From: Clitopilus passeckerianus
Taxonomy: Eukaryota > Basidiomycota > Agaricomycetes > Agaricales > Entolomataceae
Assembly: GCA_944990035.1 (NCBI GenBank)
Contig: CALYLX010000120.1
Coordinates: 124,001 to 188,000, forward strand
Reading direction: 5' to 3'
DNA length: 64,000 nt
Of this stretch, positions 22,208-31,971 are shown piece by piece (positions within the stretch are counted from its first letter, which is position 1; the number at the start of each line of letters is the position of its first letter). The notes under the pieces are model-generated. The model was not told the origin of the DNA. It worked only from the letters and a program-made list of their open reading frames with translations, and did not search any database. The translations under genes and the position numbers were made by a program.

Positions 22208-23413
22208 TTAATGCTGCGAAGATGAAGCAGCCCCAGATTGGGACTGTGATAGAGCAGGGTCAGCAGAAGCAGACTGCCTGCGGTACTTGTTGTGTATCCA
22301 CTCTACAGCAAACTGGTGCTTCCAGAATGCGCAGATAGAGTCATTAGAACTATGGTTTCTGCCACAGTTCGGGCACCTGGGCTTATGAGGGCATTCATCT
22401 GCCTCAGGTGTAGGGGGAACAGGCGGGTTCACCTTGGGATTGCCCTTGCAGCAAGCTGCTCGAGCTCAGTGATTGTCCATGTTGTGGGGTCCCCTACAGT
22501 GTGCGCACACATCACCCTTGATGGGACAATTGGAGACGACGTGTCCCCACCTCCAGCACCTGGGGCACTGGGGCATGCCAGGATTCACCTTTGCAGCGTG
22601 AATCTGGCATGCACAACCAAAAATGAGGACATTTCTACCCTCGACTTTGCAAAGCTGGGCACCCTTGTGAGTGTCCCAGACTTCAAAGAACTCAGTGCAT
22701 GAGTCAGCAGTCCTAGAGTTGCAAACAATCCTAGGAGGCGACACAAGGCTGACGTCCTTGAAAAGAGGAAATGATGCGAACTTCTCGTTCACCATCTCCT
22801 GGGTTGGTGGTGAAAAGCGGCACATTGACAAACTTGAGATACGACTTGGACAGAGGTATCTCACATGGGAAGGCAAGGATACCCTCTGGGTATGCCTTGA
22901 CCACCCATTTGGTGACAATGTCCACATCGCTTGGAGATGGGACCTGGTTTGTTTGCAGCAGGAATCTGCCCATGCCAGAGGCGGCAGATTCCACGCGCAG
23001 CTTGGAGCGCTCAAACGTAAGCCCTCAGTTGGCAGTGTCAACTATGGTCTTAAAGGAGACCTGGTGCTTGACACCAGTGGGGGGATACACAATGACCTGG
23101 TTGCGTGAGGGTCCTGTAGTGGTGGACTTCATCTTCCTGTTAGGAGATGTGGTGTTGTTGGTGCACCCAATGGCGAAGGAATGAAGCTGGGCAATGTGGC
23201 TAGCAGGAAGATCCGGGTAGAGCCTGGTAAGTTCAACCAGGGCCTCGACACTGCCTCCAGGGACAGGAGTGCACTTAGGCGCCTTCTGTGTTGCAGGAGG
23301 AGTGGGCAGTGCTTGTTGCCTAGTTACAGGTGCTTGCGCTGCAATCCGAGCAAAGGAACCCCTTGGGGGTGGCCTAGTGCTGCGGTTGACCGGAGGGGGA
23401 GGGCCTATCACTT

Positions 23414-23428
23414 GGGTAGGCCTGCCAT
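23414..23428 (+). repeat. 15-bp target-site duplication of LINE copy A8, left
   Basis: GGGTAGGCCTGCCAT occurs here and again at 24668-24682, in LINE-B sequence on both sides of copy A8. The last bases GCCAT are shared with the LINE-A sequence at the truncated 5' junction, a microhomology. Confidence 0.88.
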
Positions 23429-24667
23429 TGACTTGTCTATAAGCAAGGCTGTTCTGCGAAACAACTGTGTCAAGATAGTTGTGCTCTCAGACTCGACTAA
23501 AGCCATCCGGTTGGCTTTGGACCCATCTCTTCACTCTGGGCAGGGACACTTGCTGTCCATTTGCGCCAAACTACGTGCTTGGTTCTCGGGCGATGCTGGC
23601 AAGTGCGTCCACTTTGTTCATGTCGCTTTAAAACTCAGCTGGAACATCTATCACCATGCTCACTTGGCGGCCACTGGCCTGCGTGTGGGCACTGGTAACC
23701 AGCCCCGGACATCCCTTGGGTATGCCCGGAAATGCGCCGTTGATAGAATGCTGCATGAGTGGACTTGTCTGCTGCAGCAGCCTGCTTACTCCGGCAACCA
23801 CTTCTTGCGCCTTACTCACAAAGGTGCCTCTCTAAGGCCTACGCACCTCAAAGGCAGACCTTGGCTACGTTGTGTTGGCTCCTCCAACGCGCACACCGCG
23901 CAGCTTATATGTGCAGTCTTGGGCCATGGGCCCATTGGCGAGTTCCGTGCACGCTTCAACTTGGATGGAGAGACAGCGTGTGCATGCAATTGGCACATAC
24001 TGGAAACGAGGGGACACATCCTCCACCAGTGTGCACACTTTCAACGACGGCCTAACCAGCACTTGTGCAGGGAGCTGTTGTCCTTCTTGTTCTTTCTTGA
24101 GAACAATCCTGCCGCCTTTGCGTTTCCATCGCAACAGCCCCCACCGCCATTTCCCAAAGCCAGGAAGACACAGCGTCGTGGCCCACCTGACAAGGCCCCC
24201 ACACGTCCTTGCTATGCCCTCCCCGCTGCAGGGGACAACACCAACAAATGCCTGTAACAGGCTCTACTGCACCACTGCGCCCAGATGATCTTGTCTGGGT
24301 GCCAGGTGCACACCAATTTGTTCGCAGAGAACAAGCCGAAGCATCTGGCATGGCTTTCCATGCATAGGCGTCAGTGCTCCATCCTTCACATAGCGGCGGG
24401 CCTGGCCTTCAGGGTTCTCGCTGCTTCTGTGGGGTGTTGTGCGCTACCATACTCATTGATAGATTTATCCTCGGGGGCCACCTTAGCTTGCTCTTTGGTG
24501 CACCTCGTATTCAGTGTAGTTCACTTGACGAACACGGTTTTTACTTACGTTAGTATACATTGCATGTATTTAGGTACTTGCGACCAGACTGCGATCGGGC
24601 ACCGGAATATAAATTGTCAGACGCCCCCTCCAGGAGCGTAGGGCTTTGATAAAAAAAAAAAAACAAA
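23429..24667 (+). mobile_element. LINE-A copy A8, 5'-truncated
   Basis: This 1.24-kb 3' fragment of LINE-A is inserted into ORF1 of LINE-B. It starts in RNase H (AIDLSISKAVLRNN, LSDSTK) and runs through CACNWHILETRGHILHQC to the 3' UTR, hairpin and poly(A) (24651-24663). The coding part ends early at 24257, because the Gly/Ala-rich tail is frameshifted relative to A4. It is a normal target-primed, 5'-truncated insertion with a perfect 15-bp duplication. Confidence 0.9.
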
Positions 24668-24682
24668 GGGTAGGCCTGCCAT
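24668..24682 (+). repeat. 15-bp target-site duplication of LINE copy A8, right
   Basis: GGGTAGGCCTGCCAT is repeated after the poly(A) tail of A8. From here LINE-B ORF1 sequence continues on the minus strand. Confidence 0.88.
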
Positions 24683-26248
24683 ACGGTCTAGCAGGGTTCC
24701 TCGGGGGAGCAGGAGCCTTGCCCTTGGGTGTGGTGTCCTTATGGACCTGCACCCCCAGAGGGGCGAGGGGGAGGGGTGGTTGGCCTAGCAGCATTGCCGC
24801 TATTCCCAACAGGCGCAGGAGTGCCAGGAGCAGTCTCAGCCAGCAGCCTGCTAGCATGAGAGAACAGCTCTGCTGTCACTCCTGGATTCTCTGCCTCCCC
24901 TTGCGACTTGGCAGAGCGCAACAAGCCAGGGGTTGCAGCAGTGTCGATAATGTCGGCAATGCTGCACATGGCTTCCAAGCATGCAGGACCATCTATTGGG
25001 ACGCCCTGATTATAGATAAGAGTCAGCTTTTCATTCAGCAAACTCTTTGGAAACGCCCTCAAAGCTCTTGAAGAGGGAACCAAGGTGTTGGGCTTGGCTT
25101 CCAGCAAGTGAGGGAGATGAAGCTGCCGACATCTGACTAGTGCCTGCAGAGGGTTGTCCGGCATGTCTCTGACGTGCAGTAGGTGCAACAGAGGGCTTCC
25201 TTTGCTTAGGATCAGAAGTCTCTGCGTTAGGCGACGCAGCCCTAGACAGCACCTTGGGGGTTGCCAAGCGCGATGACGCACCTCTGCCAGTTCTGGAGGG
25301 GTGCTGGGATGGGTGAGAGGAGCCTGGAGGCCCATCCTCATTCATGTGAACATCTGCAATGCTAGAACCAATGCTAGAGGTGTTGGTGTGATCATGGAAG
25401 ATCATGTTCAATCTACCCCAATCAGGTGGAATAACCTGTTGCCCGCTCCTCTGAGGAGCAGGCTGAGGCCTGTTTTGCGACATTTAGGTTGACGGATGCA
25501 GAGATATAGCCGGATAAAGACTAGAACACAGTAGAGCAATGGTTTGATGGTGGTGGTAACAGATCAAGAAGCGGAACACTTTGCTAGTTCTTCTCTGAGT
25601 TCGTTGATGCCAAAGTCCCACCACTCACACGGAGGAGACTGAGGCAGGTCGTCAAGCACAGAGGGGTTCACAGGGCAATCGAACGCCGAGTTGTATGTTG
25701 AATCAAGAGCAGCCCAGAGCGACCCAAGAGAATTGCAAGGTTCACCATTGTGGCGAATTGCTTCATGTGTAGGGAGCTCGCGCTGCTTGGCCCAGCACAT
25801 GAGATCCCATGGACGCTTGTTGGTAGTAGCGATTGTCTGAATCCTACTATCAAAGAACTTGTGCTTGGCCACCTTTGTGGTCCTGCAGAATGCCTTGTAA
25901 TTAGCGACTACTTTTGAAGCGCAATACACTCTGACAGCATCAGAGCATTCAGGATTCCACTAGGACTTTGACTTGGTGGAGATACGTGCAGTCTTTGAGT
26001 TATTATCCCAAGACTGCTTAAGAGCAAATGCAACGGTGCTAGTGCAGCGCTCAATTGCTTCAGCTATTGTAAGACCAGATGTGTCCAGTGCTTGCAAAGA
26101 AGAGGACAGTTCCTTCAGAAACTCTTCCTCTTGCTCACTGCTCTTTGGCAGAGTGATGCGCTTAGCTGCCAGCTGCACAGGCTGGATGGGGAGTGTGACA
26201 GTCAAAAGAGCGTGGTCAGAGGGTCCTTTCCACTCTGTGACCACGCTA

Positions 26249-27866
26249 CAGTGACTCAAACAATTGTCCCAATGTTTCGCACTTTTTGAGTGTTTGGTTA
26301 ATAACTTTAGACCAAGTACAAATAAGACTAAAGTGTAGGTATATATCTAAAAGCATTTGATCCCAGCTTCTAGAATATATAAAAATATTATAACTCCGAT
26401 CATAACTGATGGAGATATAGTGCAAACAAAACAGAGAACATTGGGACAATTATTTGGCTAGGTCCCAGAAATATACAAAATAAAGCAATTAGTACTTGGT
26501 ATTGCCTCCCTTGGCCTTGAGTACTGCATCTATCCTTCTAGGCATACTTTCAATTAAGTTCTGACACACTTCTGCTGGTATATCCTCCCATACAGCTGCA
26601 ACTCTCTCCCAAACCTCCCAGACTCCCTTAGCATGAGTTGGATGTTCATTAAGCTTTCGTTTGATATGTTCCCAGAGGTGTTCAATAGGGTTTAGGTCAG
26701 GGGATTGTGCAGGCCAATCTAGAAGATCAATATCATTGTCCTCCATCCACTCTCGGACCACATTGGACGTGTGCTTGGGGTCGTTGTCTTGCTGGAAAAT
26801 CCTATCGTCTTCCGGAATGTCCAAATTCTCCATGCTGACCAGAAGCTGGGTGTCCAAAATATCCCGATACTGGAAGCGGTCCATGATACCCTCAATTTCT
26901 GAAAGTTGCCCAACTCCATTCCACCCCATACAGCCCCATACCATGATGTTTCCTCCACCATGTTTTACTGTTTTTTTGACTTCTCTTGGAATCAGGCCCT
27001 GGCCCTTCTGTTTCCATGTCCATTGCCTTCCATCTGACCCAATCCTATTGATCTTGGTCTCATCTGACCATACCACCCTTTTCCAGTCCTCCACAGTCCA
27101 TTCCTTGTACTTGTGGCACCAAGCTACTCGTGCTCTTCTTTGTTTAGCAGTAAGCAATGGCTTTGACTTCAACACAACAGCATAGAAATTGTTTTTCTTG
27201 AGTACATTTCTGACTGTTTGTGAGGAGACAGGGTTGGAGATAATGGTGTTGATGTGTTTGGTGACCTGCACAGCGTTAAGGGACCTGCCAGTGTTGAGTT
27301 GTGCCATAATAGCCCATTTATCGGTAGAAGAAAGCTTGGAGGGGCGGCCAGAGGAGAGGCTAGAGCGGTTGGGACAGGTTTCTTGAAGTACCCTAGAGAC
27401 AGTAGACTTGCCCACATTGAGTTTGGAGGCAATAGCACGAATAGAGTATTGATTAGAAGCTAGAGCAATGATATTTCCCTTTTGAGCAGAAGGAATAGGG
27501 TGCATGGTGGATTATGAGAAATTTAGAGCATTTCAGCTGCTTATATGTATGGCCAGCACTGCCATATGGCTGTGGCATATAGCCTCATAGGCTGTACTGC
27601 ACTGCCAAAGGCTATGTGCACTGCAATAAGGCTGTTCTGGTATTTCTGAGGCACAGCCAAATAATTGTCCCAATGTTTCTCTGTTTTGTTTGCACTATAT
27701 CTCCATCGGTTTTGATCGGAGTTATAATATTTTTATATATTCTAGAAGCTGGGATCAAATGCGTTTAGATATATACCTACACTTTAGTCTTATTTGTACT
27801 TGGTCTAAAGCTATTAACCAAACACTCAAAAAGTGCGAAACATTGGGACAATTGTTTGAGTCACTG
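26249..27866 (-). mobile_element. Tc1/mariner-like element T2, complete, TA-flanked
   Basis: This 1618-bp DNA transposon has terminal inverted repeats of about 206 bp (26249-26454 and 27661-27866), both starting CAGTGACTCAAACAATTG from the outside. TA at 26247-26248 and 27867-27868 is the duplicated target, inside LINE-A copy A9. Each terminal repeat is itself bounded by an inverted pair: outer CAATTGTCCCAATGTT and inner AACATTGGGACAATT. It encodes one transposase on the minus strand and looks complete. Confidence 0.93.
26489..27505 (-). CDS. Tc1-like DD34E transposase (T2), intact
   Basis: This is a 338-residue cut-and-paste transposase that binds the element ends and moves them to TA sites. 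The N-terminal helix-turn-helix pair (SAQKGNIIALASNQYSIRAI and NRSSLSSGRPSKL) is followed by a DDE catalytic core. The core shows VVWSDETKINRIG for the first Asp, FQQDNDPKHTSNV for the second Asp, and WPAQSPDLNPIEHLWEHIKR with the Glu at the DD34E distance. The highly conserved C-terminus EVCQNLIESMPRRI is also present. There is no stop or frameshift, and length is typical of Tc1 (about 340). It is likely active or only recently inactive. The ATG at 27505 gives the usual start. Confidence 0.93.
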   Translation of the reverse strand: MHPIPSAQKGNIIALASNQYSIRAIASKLNVGKSTVSRVLQETCPNRSSLSSGRPSKLSSTDKWAIMAQLNTGRSLNAVQVTKHINTIISNPVSSQTVRNVLKKNNFYAVVLKSKPLLTAKQRRARVAWCHKYKEWTVEDWKRVVWSDETKINRIGSDGRQWTWKQKGQGLIPREVKKTVKHGGGNIMVWGCMGWNGVGQLSEIEGIMDRFQYRDILDTQLLVSMENLDIPEDDRIFQQDNDPKHTSNVVREWMEDNDIDLLDWPAQSPDLNPIEHLWEHIKRKLNEHPTHAKGVWEVWERVAAVWEDIPAEVCQNLIESMPRRIDAVLKAKGGNTKY

Positions 27867-28013
27867 TATGTACTGTCCCTGCAGTGCAGCCCACAGGGAG
27901 AAAGAACAGGTCAATGACTGATGGCCTGAGGCTGCCAGCATGTGGGAAGTGAGTAGGAGTGCATTCTGGCAGAACACTGACCTCCAAACCCAGGTCTAGT
28001 GCAATATCACATA

Positions 28014-28075
28014 GTTCAGTCGCAACGTGGTTTGTAGAGTCATAGTTCAGTCGCAATGTGATTTGTAGAGTCATA
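28014..28075 (+). repeat. 31-bp tandem duplication inside A9 endonuclease
   Basis: CATAGTTCAGTCGCAA-YGTGRTTTGTAGAGT occurs twice in a row, the two units differing at two positions. Other LINE-A copies have a single unit. The unit length is not a multiple of three, so the endonuclease frame is broken. Confidence 0.85.
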
Positions 28076-28588
28076 GTCTGGATCCCAGACTGATGACTTG
28101 CAGTTGAAGTCCCCTGCCATGCAAAGCATGCTGGGGAGACGTGGGGCATTGTCACACAGCCAGCGAATGGCAGTACCATTGCCTGGGCTGGAGTAAATAT
28201 TGGTGAAGTGTATCTGAGCACCTGTGCTCCTATACAGTGTTGTGACCAACACATCATTGTGGTTGGCGAGGTCAGTGCGAAATGCAGGACGCATGCCTAC
28301 AAGACGCCTGTGCACAAACGTCATAACACGTGGGCGGTCAGTGTCGGATGCTGGACGTCTAAACATGACAAGCCACTCTGGGTGAGCAGGAACACCAATT
28401 ACTGCCTCCCCCTCGGGGTTAGTACAGTCGACTATCTCATAGTGGATGAGGCTCGTGGACTGCCTCGGCCATGCATTATCAGCTATTATGCATGGACAGA
28501 TACGTCACACATGTGTGACCCTGTGATGCTGAGGATACTCCAGGCTGAAAGGGACATTCACCTCCGCGTTCTCTAAGAAATGGTAGTA

Positions 28589-29515
28589 CAACAAAACCCT
28601 TCCAATGTTTGCTACTTTTCCAAAGATGTGTTAATAGCTAATGAAATAAATTATGCAAAATCTTGAAAATAATATATATCATAGTTCAATGTCTTGGCTT
28701 GATGCTGACATAACCCTGAGGCTGTGCTTCCACTTTTAGCAGGTGTTTCACACAGTACAAGGTGGTGACCTATTGGAAGGGTTTTGTTGCTACTGATTTT
28801 AAAAACAGAAATACATTAATTTTAGTACTTAGTCCACTTTCCCTTCAACCAGTGATTTTGAGGCCCCTGCATACTGTCTGAGGTGTGACAGTTGTGTTGG
28901 TAATATCTTGAAGAACTCTAGCAGCTTGGACAGCTGTAGAAATCTTGCCCATGCACATATTGAGTTTTGTGTATTTGATGTTGGCAGGCGTAAGCTTGGG
29001 AGGACGGCCACCAGATGACTTGGGAAGGTGAGAACAGTGCTTATCACGTATTCTGCTAATAGAAGCAAGGCCAATACCAGTCTTTTTATGAATATGAGTG
29101 GCAGAGAAGCCAGTATGAAGCAGTTCAATGACATGGGTAGTTTGAGCCTTGGTGAGAGCATGCATGATGGGTTGGGGGCAAAGCAGCACTTGGGTCAGCT
29201 GTATATATAGTGTACTGACACTCTAGTCACATGACCTTGTTGACTACTATCAACAAACTCGAGTATCATGTGACTTATCACATGATTACTAGATTCAAAA
29301 CATCTAGCAACAAAACCCTTCCAATAGGTCACCACCTTGTACTGTGTGAAACACCTGCTAAAAGTGGAAGTACAGCCTCAGGGTTATGTCAGCATCAAGC
29401 CAAGACATTGAACTATGATATATATTATTTTCAAGATTTTGCATAATTTATTTCATTAGCTATTAACACATCTTTGGAAAAGTAGCAAACATTGGAAGGG
29501 TTTTGTTGCCCACTG
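28589..29515 (-). mobile_element. Tc1-like T1b, internally deleted copy
   Basis: This 927-bp deletion derivative of T1 starts at CAACAAAACCC, lacking seven end bases (the complete T1 end is CAGTGGGCAACAAAACC). It keeps the left terminal block and then jumps at about 28850 from the transposase stop region (CACTTTCCCTTC) to the codons near residue 115. The N-terminal part and the right end (CCCACTG, then TA at 29516) are retained. The DDE core is entirely gone, so it can move only in trans. The copy at the very start of the window (1-616) is nearly identical to its right two thirds. Confidence 0.87.
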
Positions 29516-29550
29516 TAGATATAGTATTTCTATGACAAAATATAATTCGA

Positions 29551-31797
29551 TTACACATTCCACATATCTAGAAGGGTGCCCTGCTTCATCTTTGAGCGCT
29601 GTTTTGTCTGAAGGTAAGCCCGGAAGATCCTTAATTGAGCTTGCATTGTGGCCAGCTTGAGGCCATCAATGCCCAGATATTGCTTCAATGCATTCTCAAG
29701 TTCCTTAGCCATTTTGATCCACTTCCACTCCATTTGGGAGCTCAGCTGGATTGATGGGTTCTCCAATACATCATCAAACCCTTCGCCTCCATCCTCCTCG
29801 CCAGTTTCCTCTCCCCTACCCGCCCCTTCGATAATCCTGGATGCAATTTCGTCATCACCTCCCAGGAAGTCAAACTCCTCCTCACCAACCTTCTGCTCCT
29901 CCGCCGGATTGAGCAAATCCTCCAAAGTAGGCACCCTGCCCCAAATGTGGTTCATTTTCTGAAGCTTTGTGATGGAATTCATCAGCTAACCCTCGATTTC
30001 AGTTAATGTGCTAGTGGATGCAGGCGCCGCATTGACTGCAGCAGTCCCAGAGAGCTGGGTCAGGGTTTTCTCTTGCACCTTCTCGATGTTCCTGAGAGCC
30101 TCAAGAGCATCACCCTCAGCTGCGAAAATGGCATCAAATGCCAGCTTCCATTCATCATACTTATAACGAGCACCCAAGCATGTCTTGAGAAGCTCTTCTG
30201 TAGCGGGCAGTGTCAGGTCATTCTTGCCCTTGGCCTGAGCAAACTGCTCAATGATCTCCCAAGCTTTGGGATCCCCTAATCTGGACGATTGTGACTGCTT
30301 GGCCTTGATCATTTCCAGATCCCTTCCATAAAATATCAGAAATGTACCCTGAAGTGAAATTAATGAAAACCTTACCTTTGTATTCCTGTGTGATTCCAAC
30401 AGTTCCAGATTGTTTCAGGACTAACAGCACTCCAGGCTTCAACTGCCATGCCAAATGCTTCAAGAAGATCCATTTTCCAGATATCATCTTCTCCATTTGT
30501 ATCCTTCTGAATGGCACGCATGCAGTAAGCATGCCGGTAATGAGCCTTGAAGCACTGGATGATGCCTGCATCAAGTGGTTGGACAAAGGGGTGAGATTAG
30601 GCTCGAAGAATAGCATCTCAATATTTGTTGGCTGATACAAGATGGTATGTCCTGAGAAGTTGTCAAGAGTTAGGCAAACTTTTCGGCCTTCCTTCCAAAA
30701 ATAGGTGTCAATTTCCTTGATGTAGCTGTCAGGAAATTCATTAGTGATTGAAGGAGTGATATTCAATTGCAGGGACACTTACGTTTCAAAGAACTGAGAG
30801 GTCATCCATGCCGTTTTATTGTTCTGGTAGTAAAAACCATGTCTGCCAGGTGGTATTTTCTCAAAACAATGAGGACATTTGGCTTTTCCAATGAAAGAAA
30901 TTGGCCACCTCTCTGACCCATTGGCATTCACTAAGAATCCTAGTGTGATACGAAATTTACTGGACTTCTTCCCTGACATCTGCTCTCGTGCCAAGCCACG
31001 ATCACCAGGAGGCACCCTAATTGGTGATATCAGTCTGGCGCATGTCAAAGAGGGGCCAAAGACTCACAAAGGATACCACACTGACTCATCAAAATTAAGG
31101 CGGCCTTTGGGCTTGTAGGCCGCTAACCTGAGCGACACTCGATCTCGCTCTGCGTCAACTAGAGTGATGTTGACTGAGCCGGCCTCTCCTCCATGCCTGC
31201 GCCGATCTTTGAGGCCATAACTGGAAGAATGTCAATTTCCAGAAATGAAGTGATCGAGATCAGAATCCCTACGTTTTGCAGAATTTCCACACCCAACCCT
31301 TGCTTTGGAGTCGTTCCTGTTCAGGAACCTGTAGTAAATCCTCGAATACCCTCTGTTTTGCTCCCAGTATTGGCCCGTAACCAACTCCTTCTTAGCTTCC
31401 ATGTGTCTGGTCCAAAGTCCACATCTGGCCTTGTCACAATGCAAACCCTTTTCGCTGAGAGTGAGGTAGGATTGGCATGCAGCTTCAATTGATCTTTGGC
31501 TCGACCTTTTTCGGACAGGTGACATGAGAGCAATGATTGTGTAAATATTAAGGCCCCATCCTTCTTATTCTTGAAGTAGGCGATGATGGCAGATTGAGAT
31601 ATGGATGGATTGTTGTTGCAATAGTCAACAACCATCAACCAATCATTTAATGTGAGATTATCATGGTTATGACTTTCAATACGCTTGGCTGATATAGCCA
31701 GTGCCTGACCATTTGTGAGTTTTTTTAGCAGCTGCTTGTTTCTTGGTTTGTACGGCTTTGGAAGGTCTCGAGGCTTGCACACAAGTGACTTGGGCAT
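29551..31797 (-). pseudogene. pogo/Tigger-type transposase with CENP-B-like DNA-binding domain
   Basis: This multi-exon transposase starts at ATG 31797 (MPKSLVCKPRDLPKPYKP). A CENP-B/Tc5-type helix-turn-helix follows (SISQSAIIAYFKNKKDG). The DDE_1 core shows RLNFDESVWYP near 31100 (first Asp), LTLDNFSGH with EMLFFEPNLTP near 30650 (second), and FVQPLDAGIIQCFKAHYR near 30590 (third). GT-AG introns can be placed at about 30729-30787 and 31030-31065. Between EPNLTP and FVQPLDAG the frame changes without a plausible intron, so I call it a pseudogene. The acidic C-terminus ends KQGTLLDMWNV, resembling a PCNA-binding motif. The role is cut-and-paste transposition at TA. Confidence 0.8.
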
Positions 31798-31971
31798 GAT
31801 TGAGAGTTGCTTTGCTGGAATTCAGGGTCTCTTATTTTTTGAAACATTTTCAAACATATTTCTCCAAACTGAGCAGCCAATAAGGAGTGGAATAATGCAT
31901 GGATCATGCCTTTTTGAAGCTCAGCGACGTAGTTACTGAAGCTGACCCTCACTCTATTAATGCATAATGTA

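Larger units (their letters stand above)
22208..25483 (-). pseudogene. LINE-B ORF1 (broken, split by A8)
   Basis: The start is ATG 25483 (MSQNRPQPAPQRSGQQ). A Pro/Ser-rich N-terminal region goes out of frame near 25030 and continues in another frame to the A8 insertion. After A8 it resumes at about 23413 with PPPVNRSTRPPPRGSFARI and a basic segment MKSTTTGPSRNQVIVY, the counterpart of KLKSTTRGPSRKQC in LINE-A. It then reaches the zinc knuckles CPRCWRWGHVVSNC and CAHCRGPHNMDNH. Several frame changes follow before the stop at about 22208. The role is presumably RNA binding as in LINE-A. Confidence 0.75.
21089..25560 (-). mobile_element. LINE-B, a second non-LTR family (minus), 3' end missing
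   Basis: This is a distinct LINE family related to LINE-A but clearly diverged. Its 5' end is at about 25560 (complement of TTGATCTGTTACCACCACCATCA). ORF1 starts at ATG 25483, EN remains lie at 21709-22208, and the start of the RT lies at 21127-21700. The 3' half is not in the window; it is cut where copy A7 ends at 21088. It is interrupted at 23429-24667 by LINE-A copy A8. Upstream of its 5' end it abuts minus-strand LINE-A copy A9, into which it seems to have inserted. Confidence 0.8.
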
